Shown here one piece after another: positions 33,239-39,666 of a stretch of DNA of 64,000 bases. This DNA comes from Thermoanaerobacterium xylanolyticum LX-11 (GTDB lineage: Bacteria > Bacillota > Thermoanaerobacteria > Thermoanaerobacterales > Thermoanaerobacteraceae): contig NC_015555.1 in the NCBI RefSeq assembly GCF_000189775.2, positions 941,001 through 1,005,000 on the forward strand, given 5' to 3'. The notes beneath the pieces were generated by a model. It was not told where the DNA came from, ran no database searches, and worked only from the letters and a program-made list of their open reading frames with translations. Made by a program: the position numbers and the translations under genes. Every line of letters begins with the position of its first letter. The first letter of the stretch is position 1.

Positions 33239-34117
33239 TATAGGAGAAGAAGAATTAGATTTAAAATACTCCAGTATTCCATTAAATACTGCTAATGCAA
33301 TTTTGCTTCTGTAGTCTATGTCTCTTAAATGTGCATCGTCTAATCTGCTGTTTTCTATGGCAGGTACAATTGTCACAATAGGTATTTCAAAAGGTTCATC
33401 GCTGTATTTTTTTGCATGTATTCCTAAATTGTTCAATGGAGATTTTCGCTCTACAGCTTTATTGAGGATTTCAGCAAGCCTTTTGGATTTGTTATTTTGT
33501 TCGTCGTAGTATATCTTAAATCCGCTTTCATCTTTTAAAGATGCTTCGGTTGCAAAACTTATTGCAATATCGTATTTTACATCATCATTTATGGCAATTG
33601 AGTCGCTGTAATTGCTTTCTATTATATGTGGCTTTGCATTTAGCGAATTCAACAATTCACTTACCTTTTTTGCGATATCGTTCATTGGCACTTGAGGTAA
33701 AAGATTTGTAGGGCTTTTAGTAGTTTTTTTATGTACAGGATTTAGTGCGATTTTTTTGCCTGATAAAATCTTTTTAAGTGGTGTTCTGTCAACGTAGAAA
33801 TCTATCTTAGCGGGTACTCCATTTGACACTTTAATGTCGCTATCTGATTCCATGGACAGTTTGATCGTCGCCTCTACTTTTTTTTCATCCTGCTTCAATA
33901 TGATCTTATCGATGATACCATCATCGACTGTATATGTTCCGACTGGCATATTCATGGAAGCATCTTTAAATACAATTATATAATCACCATCCGATTTTTC
34001 TACGCTGTATTCCGGAATATCTGTGTAAAAGTCAAAGCCTATCAGACTTTTATTTTCCTTTATACAGTTATTTGCGGCTTTTGTATCAAGCCTGATGTTT
34101 GTCAATATACTTTTCAA
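33230..34117 (-). CDS. N-acetylmuramoyl-L-alanine amidase-like protein, probably catalytically inactive
   Basis: 295 aa from TTG 34117 behind AAGGAGGTC. Residues ~30-125 look like a beta-rich AMIN-type domain (GFDFYTDIPEYSVEKSDGDYIIVFKDA). Residues ~135-290 follow the Amidase_3 layout: start IALNPVHKK where active enzymes have xxLDPGHGG, middle DIAISFATEASL where they have xxIHxNA, end VPAIENSRLDDAHLRDIDYRSKIALAVFNGI. The zinc His after DPG is retained as VHKK, but the Gly/Glu/second-His framework is not visible. Possibly a cell-wall-binding or amidase-regulating pseudoenzyme. No signal peptide is evident. Confidence 0.6.
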   Translation of the reverse strand: MKSILTNIRLDTKAANNCIKENKSLIGFDFYTDIPEYSVEKSDGDYIIVFKDASMNMPVGTYTVDDGIIDKIILKQDEKKVEATIKLSMESDSDIKVSNGVPAKIDFYVDRTPLKKILSGKKIALNPVHKKTTKSPTNLLPQVPMNDIAKKVSELLNSLNAKPHIIESNYSDSIAINDDVKYDIAISFATEASLKDESGFKIYYDEQNNKSKRLAEILNKAVERKSPLNNLGIHAKKYSDEPFEIPIVTIVPAIENSRLDDAHLRDIDYRSKIALAVFNGILEYFKSNSSSPILN

Positions 34118-34248
34118 ATAAAAGACCTCCTTCTTTCTTATATTGTTGACATAAATTTGATACATTTGTGATATAATTATTTATGTACAACCTTAATATA
34201 TCACAACATCAAGAAAATGGAAATAAGTTTTATTGGGGGTTATATTAA

Positions 34249-34950
34249 TTGACATACGGGAAAATTCCTATAAGGACCCATGTTATAACAAAAGATGACG
34301 ATATAGTTGATGTGGTATCAAAATACACAAAAGACATTGCAGAAGAAGGGGATCTCATAGCCATTGCGGAAAGCGTTGTGGCTATTACCCAGGGAAGGGC
34401 TTATATGCCTGATGAGATAAAAGTGGGATTTTTGGCTAAAGTCTTATGCAGGTTTACGGGGAGAAATGGAAGCCTAACTTCGCCACAAGCCATGCAGTGT
34501 GCTATAAACGAGGTAGGTTGGCTTAGGATTTTTGTGGCTGCGCTTGTAAGTGCTATAGGTAAAATATTTAAGAAAAGAGGACTTTTTTTCAAGATAGCGG
34601 GGAGAAAAGTTGCGCTTATAGATGACGTGGCAGGAACCATGGCACCTTATCACGAGTACATAGTATTAGGACCTGCTGAACCTGATTTGGTATGCGATAT
34701 GATAAAACAGAAAACAGGTATCGATACTGCTATAATCGATGCAAATGACTTGCATTGTGCTGATTGCATTGGCGCGTCTAAAGGTGTCTCAAAATCGTAC
34801 GTTGAGAAGCTTTTTTTAGACAATCCGTCGGGAAATTCAGAACAGCAGACGCCTATTGTTGTAATTAAATCATATAAAGAACAAACCGCAGAGATTGCTG
34901 ATGATACAAGATGTGAAAAAGAATTGCATGAGATTTTGCAAAATCAATAA
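34249..34950 (+). CDS. CofE-like (coenzyme F420-0 gamma-glutamyl ligase family) protein
   Basis: 233 aa from TTG 34249. The family core is seen in EEGDLIAIAESVVAITQGR, the metal/nucleotide segment KIAGRKVALIDDVAGTMAPYHEYIVLGP and IIDANDLHCADCIGASKG. The rest of F420 biosynthesis (CofC, CofD, FbiC) is not visible and Clostridia generally lack F420, so the substrate is probably another acceptor. Monocistronic; a TTGACA at 34146 has no well-spaced -10. Confidence 0.75.
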   Translation: MTYGKIPIRTHVITKDDDIVDVVSKYTKDIAEEGDLIAIAESVVAITQGRAYMPDEIKVGFLAKVLCRFTGRNGSLTSPQAMQCAINEVGWLRIFVAALVSAIGKIFKKRGLFFKIAGRKVALIDDVAGTMAPYHEYIVLGPAEPDLVCDMIKQKTGIDTAIIDANDLHCADCIGASKGVSKSYVEKLFLDNPSGNSEQQTPIVVIKSYKEQTAEIADDTRCEKELHEILQNQ

Positions 34951-35125
34951 ATAATATAAAAATTACTGTAGCAAATTTTGTATTGCTTGATTTTGCTATG
35001 GTTTTTTATTTTGTAAAACCATGATTTTATGCAATAAATGAAGATTGCAAGACAAAATAAGCTATAAGATTGATAAGAAGAAGATTGTATAGCTTTAATT
35101 GAGGATAATAAGGCTAAATTCGCGC

Positions 35126-35154
35126 TTAACTATGCAGCAGAATAATGCTATACT
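35126..35154 (+). promoter_or_regulatory. Promoter of ATPase-TrkA operon
   Basis: TTAACT (35126-35131), 17 bp, TATACT (35149-35154); predicted start near 35161, giving a ~115-nt leader. Confidence 0.6.
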
Positions 35155-35180
35155 GGAGAAAAATGTATGAGGTGATAGTT

Positions 35181-35192
35181 ATGCCTTTATGA
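35181..35192 (+). other. Possible leader minicistron MPL
   Basis: ATG CCT TTA TGA preceded at good spacing by GAGGTGAT. The stop overlaps a 6-bp hairpin. Too short to call as a gene, but well placed for leader control. Confidence 0.35.
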
Positions 35193-35238
35193 AGTGTTTT
35201 CACTTCTATAAAGTATTACTATATAGACTATGATTAAG

Positions 35239-35279
35239 AAGGAGGTGTGAAACCTGTTTGATACAGGTTTGCTGCTTTG
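35239..35279 (+). promoter_or_regulatory. RBS-hairpin-start module 1 (P-type ATPase)
   Basis: AAGGAGG (35239-35245), then TGTG, a 7-bp perfect stem AAACCTG/CAGGTTT (35250-35270, 7-nt loop), then six bases and TTG 35277. The linear gap is 31 nt; folded it is 10. An in-frame TGA at 35259 rules out any earlier start. Confidence 0.75.
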
Positions 35280-38051
35280 AAAACAGATGATATATTTAGA
35301 ATGACAGAAGATCAATTGTTTAAAGAATTAGACACATCTATAAAAGGCATTTCAAAAGAAGAGGCCAAAAAAAGGTTAGAAAAATATGGATACAACGAAA
35401 TAAAAGAAGTCAAAAAGACATCCATGTTTTCAAGATTCATAGCAAATTTTACACATCTATTGGCAATTCTTCTTTGGATAGCCAGCATACTTTCTTTTGT
35501 AGGTGGCATGCCACAACTTGGATGGGCAATAATACTTGTAATAATTGTAAATGCTTTGTTTAGCTTCTGGCAGGAGTTTAAGGCAGAACAAGCGACAGAA
35601 AGCCTTAAGAAGATGTTGCCATCGTATGTGAAAGTCATAAGAGACGGTCAACAAGAACAAATATTAGCACGTGAATTAGTTCCAGGAGATGTTATATACC
35701 TTGAAGAAGGCGATCATGTGCCTGCAGATGCAAGGCTCATCGAAGCTTTTGAGATGAGGACTATTAATGCTGCATTGACAGGGGAATCAGAGCCTGTAAG
35801 AAGGACATCTGACGTTGTCTTAGACGATGATGTATCGCTTATACAAGCGCCAAATCTGGTTTTTATGGGGACAAATGTTGCGTCTGGTTCTGGAACTGCA
35901 GTTGTCTACGCTACAGGCATGAATACCCAATTTGGCAAGATAGCTTCATTGACACAGACTATAAGCGCAGAGCAAAGCCCGCTGCAAAAGCAGCTTACGA
36001 GAGTTGCAAAGGTGATAGCGTATTTGTCTCTTGTGATGGGAGTATTTTTCTTCCTTTTAGGCCTTTTGATGGGAAGATCTTTGGTTGATACGTTTATGTT
36101 TGCAATAGGTATAATCACAGCCAATGTACCTGAGGGATTATTGCCGACTGTGACATTAGCGCTTGCAATGGGTGTACAGCGAATGGCAAAAAGACATGCT
36201 TTAGTGAAGAAACTTTCCAGCGTTGAGACATTAGGCGGTGCAACGGTTATTTGCACAGACAAGACGGGGACACTGACGCAAAATGAGATGACTGTAAGGG
36301 AAATCTGGACTAAAGTGGCATATTACAATGTAAGTGGTGTGGGATATGAACCAAAAGGCGACTTTTATGTTGATGACCAAAAGGTAGATGTCAAAAATCT
36401 TCCTAATGAACTTTCATTGCTGTTAAAAATAGGTTTATTGTGCAACAACAGCCGATTAGTTAGGCCTACAGATGAGAACCCCTCCTGGGGAATAATAGGC
36501 GACCCTACAGAAGGCTCGCTGGTGGTGCTGGCAGAGAAAGCTGGATTTACATTAGAAGAGATGTTGAGGGAATATCCGAGAATATCTCAACTGCCATTTG
36601 ATTCAAGGCGGAAAAGGATGACTTCCATACATAAGTATGGAAAAGAAATTTACGTATTTACTAAAGGTGCACCAAAAGAAACCCTATCAGTTTGCAATTA
36701 CATTTTAAGCGATGACGGCATCAAAAAATTGGAGCAGTCGGATATAGATGATATAGTTAAACAAAATGATAAATTTGCTGAATCGGGCCTTAGAGTGCTT
36801 GCAATGGCATACAAAAAAATAGATAATGAGATTAAAGAATATAGCATCGAAAATGTGGAAAACGACTTGATTTTTGTAGGCTTAGTTGCAATGATGGATC
36901 CGCCAAGGCCTGAAGTCGAATTGGCTGTCAAACAGGCACACAAAGCTGGCATAAAGATCATCATGATAACAGGTGACTATGGATTGACGGCTGAGTCAAT
37001 CGCAAGAAGGATAGGCATAGTGAAAGGACCAAGGCCAAGGATAATAACAGGCAATGAATTGGACAAGATGTCTGACGAAGATCTGAAGAAAGAATTGAAG
37101 AATAAGGAGATAATATTTGCCAGAGTTGCTCCAGAACACAAGATGAAAGTTGTGGCTGCTTTGAAAGATATGGGTGAAGTGGTGGCTGTTACAGGTGATG
37201 GTGTCAACGATTCGCCTGCATTAAAGAAAGCCGATATAGGCATTGCAATGGGAAAATCAGGAACAGATGTGGCAAGAGAAGTGGCTACGATGGTCCTGAC
37301 AGATGATAATTTTGCCAGCATTGTAAATGCCATAGAAGAAGGCAGAGCAGTTTACGACAACGTCAGGAAGTTTATAACGTACATCTTTGCACACTTGACA
37401 CCAGAGGCAATACCATATATCTTGTTTTCACTGTTTAATATTCCTGTACCTATAACGGTAATGCAGATATTGGCTATAGATTTAGGTACTGAGACGTTGC
37501 CAGCTCTTGCTCTTGGCGTGGAGCCGCCTGAGCCCGGTGTCATGGATAGACCACCTAGATCGCCAAAAGAAAAGCTTCTGAATTTGTCGTTGTTTTTAAG
37601 AGGCTACGTGTTATTGGGCATAATAAGCTCAATAGCTGTTCTATCTGGATATTTCTGGGTTCTGTACAGCGGTGGATGGCATTGGGGAATGACGCTTCCT
37701 CTGTCTGACCCATTGGCAAGAAAGGCTGCTACAATGAGCTTTTTGGGGATAGTCATTATGCAGGTGGCAAATGTATTTGCATGCCGTACAGAGGTTGCTT
37801 CAATGTTCAGTGTAAGTTTCTTCAAAAATAGATTGCTAAACATTGGTGTGGTCTTTGAGCTGGTTTTAACTGCGCTGCTTATATATGTTCCGTTTTTGCA
37901 GAAGATATTTGATACGTATCCTGTGCCATTTAAGAATTGGCTGTTTTACGTGGCGTTTATGCCATTACTCATAGGTGCTGAAGAGATAAGGAAGTATATA
38001 CTTCGCAGGAAAATTGCATCAAATCAAAAGGAGGTGAAAGGCTCTATATGA
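35277..38051 (+). CDS. P2-type cation-transporting ATPase (Na+,K+-ATPase-like)
   Basis: 924 aa. N-terminal cation ATPase domain, TGES (168-171), membrane motif ANVPEGLLPTVTLAL (residues ~282-296), phosphorylation Asp328 in CTDKTGTLT, and the hinge VAVTGDGVNDSPALKKADIGIAMG. ANVPEGLL and the C-terminal AIDLGTETLPALALGVE resemble the IIC (Na+,K+/H+,K+) subtype more than SERCA. About ten membrane helices. It is followed by two TrkA-like NAD-binding genes, which suggests potassium- or sodium-linked transport under nucleotide control. Initiation uses the hairpin-spaced TTG described at 35239. The C-terminus (NQKEVKGSI) encodes the next gene's ribosome-binding site. Confidence 0.93.
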   Translation: MKTDDIFRMTEDQLFKELDTSIKGISKEEAKKRLEKYGYNEIKEVKKTSMFSRFIANFTHLLAILLWIASILSFVGGMPQLGWAIILVIIVNALFSFWQEFKAEQATESLKKMLPSYVKVIRDGQQEQILARELVPGDVIYLEEGDHVPADARLIEAFEMRTINAALTGESEPVRRTSDVVLDDDVSLIQAPNLVFMGTNVASGSGTAVVYATGMNTQFGKIASLTQTISAEQSPLQKQLTRVAKVIAYLSLVMGVFFFLLGLLMGRSLVDTFMFAIGIITANVPEGLLPTVTLALAMGVQRMAKRHALVKKLSSVETLGGATVICTDKTGTLTQNEMTVREIWTKVAYYNVSGVGYEPKGDFYVDDQKVDVKNLPNELSLLLKIGLLCNNSRLVRPTDENPSWGIIGDPTEGSLVVLAEKAGFTLEEMLREYPRISQLPFDSRRKRMTSIHKYGKEIYVFTKGAPKETLSVCNYILSDDGIKKLEQSDIDDIVKQNDKFAESGLRVLAMAYKKIDNEIKEYSIENVENDLIFVGLVAMMDPPRPEVELAVKQAHKAGIKIIMITGDYGLTAESIARRIGIVKGPRPRIITGNELDKMSDEDLKKELKNKEIIFARVAPEHKMKVVAALKDMGEVVAVTGDGVNDSPALKKADIGIAMGKSGTDVAREVATMVLTDDNFASIVNAIEEGRAVYDNVRKFITYIFAHLTPEAIPYILFSLFNIPVPITVMQILAIDLGTETLPALALGVEPPEPGVMDRPPRSPKEKLLNLSLFLRGYVLLGIISSIAVLSGYFWVLYSGGWHWGMTLPLSDPLARKAATMSFLGIVIMQVANVFACRTEVASMFSVSFFKNRLLNIGVVFELVLTALLIYVPFLQKIFDTYPVPFKNWLFYVAFMPLLIGAEEIRKYILRRKIASNQKEVKGSI

Positions 38052-38063
38052 GCCTGATTTATG
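38028..38063 (+). promoter_or_regulatory. RBS-hairpin-start module 2 (first TrkA-like gene)
   Basis: AAAGGAGG (38028-38034 plus T/G), then TGAA, perfect 6-bp stem AGGCTC-TATAT-GAGCCT (38039-38055), five bases and ATG 38061. Linear gap 26 nt, folded about 9. The ATPase stop TGA (38049-38051) lies at the loop/stem edge, so translating ribosomes would melt the hairpin and release it on termination. Confidence 0.75.
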
Positions 38064-38705
38064 AATATAATTGTTGCTGGATGCGGCAGGCTTGGAGCTG
38101 AGTTGGCACAGATGTTAGATTCAGATGGCTATAGTGTCGTAGTCATAGACAAAGACGTAAATGCCTTTAAAAGATTGAAGCCTTCTTTTAAAGGAAAGTT
38201 CATTGAAGGCGTTGCTTTTGACAAGGCTACTTTAATAAAAGCAGGTATTGAACATGCAGATGCTGTTGCATCAACTACAAACGGTGATAACACTAATATC
38301 GTTACGGCTTTGATTGCAAAAAAGAAATTTAATGTTCCTACTATTGTGGCAAGGATATATGACCCCATAAGAGCTGAAATATACAGAAAAATGGGCATAA
38401 ATACTGTATCTCCTACATTATGGGGTGCAAATAAGATGAAGGATTTGATTTGTCATCCTGATCTTTTTAGGATTTCGTCATTTGGCAGTGGCGAAGTGGA
38501 AATAGTAGAGACAGAAGCTTCAGCTTATTTGGATGGGCGTTACGTAAAAGATTTAGTAATTCCGTCAGAAGTGAATGTAGTCAGCATAGTAAGAGATGGC
38601 ATCGCTATAATTCCAACACAAAGCACAGTTGTGAAAAAAGGAGATAAGATATTTATAGCCGTTACAGCTTTTGGAAAGACAAAGATGAAACAGATGTTTA
38701 TGTAA
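38061..38705 (+). CDS. TrkA-like NAD-binding potassium transport regulator (first copy)
   Basis: 214 aa. TrkA-N Rossmann domain MNIIVAGCGRLGAELAQML with the acidic residue in VVIDKD and ATNGDNTNIVTALIAKKKF; TrkA-C domain from ~135 (VEIVETEASAYLDGRYVKDL...). Such proteins bind NAD(H)/ATP and gate Trk/Ktr channels, but no TrkH/KtrB subunit is encoded here. The only transporter in the operon is the P2-type ATPase. Confidence 0.92.
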   Translation: MNIIVAGCGRLGAELAQMLDSDGYSVVVIDKDVNAFKRLKPSFKGKFIEGVAFDKATLIKAGIEHADAVASTTNGDNTNIVTALIAKKKFNVPTIVARIYDPIRAEIYRKMGINTVSPTLWGANKMKDLICHPDLFRISSFGSGEVEIVETEASAYLDGRYVKDLVIPSEVNVVSIVRDGIAIIPTQSTVVKKGDKIFIAVTAFGKTKMKQMFM

Positions 38706-38713
38706 ATATTGGT

Positions 38714-38776
38714 AAGGAGGTGAAAAAACCTGACGGAAACAATAAATATGTTTCCAAATTGCAGGTTATAATCATG
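38714..38776 (+). promoter_or_regulatory. RBS-hairpin-start module 3 (second TrkA-like gene)
   Basis: AAGGAGG (38714-38720), then TGAAAA, a two-part stem: outer AACCTG/CAGGTT (38727-38732, 38762-38767) and inner GGAAAC/GTTTCC (38735-38740, 38750-38755), then six bases and ATG 38774. Linear gap 53 nt, folded about 12. Confidence 0.75.
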
Positions 38777-39436
38777 TCAATAATGATCGTTGGTGCTGGT
38801 AGATTGGGCTTATATCTTGCTCAATTGATGAATGAAAGGCAAGAAAAAGTTGTCGTGATTGAAAAAGATGAATCAAAGATTGATAAACTAAGGAAAGAAT
38901 TAAAGTGTGACATAGTGATTGGAGATGGCTGTAATTCGGATGTTTTAAAAAAAGCTGGAATAATAGGAACGGATATTGTTGTCGCTGCCACAGGGCATGA
39001 TGAGGACAATCTTATAATTTGTCAACTGGCAAAATACGAGTTTGGCGTATCGAGAGTAGTATCCAGGATAAACAATCCAAAAAATGACTGGCTTTTTACT
39101 AAAGATATGGGAGTAGATGCGGCTGTAAGCAGTGCCAGGATAATTGCAAGGTTAATAGAAGAAGAAGCTGAAATAAGCGGGCTTACAACCATAATCAATC
39201 TTTCAGAAGGGAAAATCTCTATCGTAAGGAGCATCATTGAAAGAGGCTCCAATGCTGCCAATAAAATGATAAAAGACTTAATGTTGCCGAATAACTGCGT
39301 TATCATGTCGGTAGTAAGAAACAACAAAGTTTTGCTTCCAAACGGTAGCACATACATCTTACCGGGTGATGAGGTCTTAAGCGTCGTAAGCGATGAGAGC
39401 AAGGAAGCATTAAAAAATATTTTTGATGCAGAGTAA
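38774..39436 (+). CDS. TrkA-like NAD-binding potassium transport regulator (second copy)
   Basis: 220 aa from ATG 38774 (MSIMIVGAGRLGLYLAQLM). An in-frame GTG at 38720 lies within the ribosome-binding site and would add an extra non-conserved 18-residue leader, so it is rejected. TrkA-N Rossmann motif GAGRLG, VVIEKDE, ATGHDEDNLIICQLAKYEF; TrkA-C from ~140. Pairs with the previous gene; many Firmicutes carry two TrkA-type proteins, but rarely attached to a P-type ATPase. Confidence 0.92.
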   Translation: MSIMIVGAGRLGLYLAQLMNERQEKVVVIEKDESKIDKLRKELKCDIVIGDGCNSDVLKKAGIIGTDIVVAATGHDEDNLIICQLAKYEFGVSRVVSRINNPKNDWLFTKDMGVDAAVSSARIIARLIEEEAEISGLTTIINLSEGKISIVRSIIERGSNAANKMIKDLMLPNNCVIMSVVRNNKVLLPNGSTYILPGDEVLSVVSDESKEALKNIFDAE

Positions 39437-39437
39437 G

Positions 39438-39489
39438 AAAGACTTTTGCACAAATGACTGAATATGTCATAGTGCAAAGTCTTTTTTTT
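39438..39489 (+). terminator. Terminator of ATPase-TrkA operon
   Basis: AAAGACTTTTGCAC with its imperfect complement, nested inner TGAC/GTCA, then T8. Confidence 0.88.
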
Positions 39490-39666
39490 ATACAAAAAAC
39501 AATTTGAGGCTTTAACTGCTTTTTACGATCAGCTATGATTAATACTAACTGGTCAATAAAAAATATAAAATATTTTTTAAAAACATGAAGGAATTTTTTA
39601 TTCAGTGTAGAAATAATACTTTAGTAAACATATTAATTAAATAAATTATTAAAGGAGATGGTCTAA

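Larger units (their letters stand above)
34951..35276 (+). other. Leader of ATPase-TrkA operon
   Basis: 326 bp without a conventional gene. It holds a promoter (35126-35154), a three-codon minicistron with its own GAGGTGAT site (35181-35192), a GAAGTG-TTTT-CACTTC hairpin (35191-35206) and the ribosome-binding-site/hairpin/start arrangement at 35239-35279. The section 34951-35120 has nothing I can interpret. Confidence 0.6.

Noticed and set aside
34146-34175. TTGACA...TATAAT as promoter of the CofE-like gene
   Set aside because: The spacing is 20 bp, outside the usual 16-18; kept only as a note.
38720-38773. GTG at 38720 as start of the second TrkA-like protein
   Set aside because: The GTG is part of the AAGGAGGTG site itself; the extra 18 residues are encoded by the hairpin and precede the usual TrkA N-terminus.
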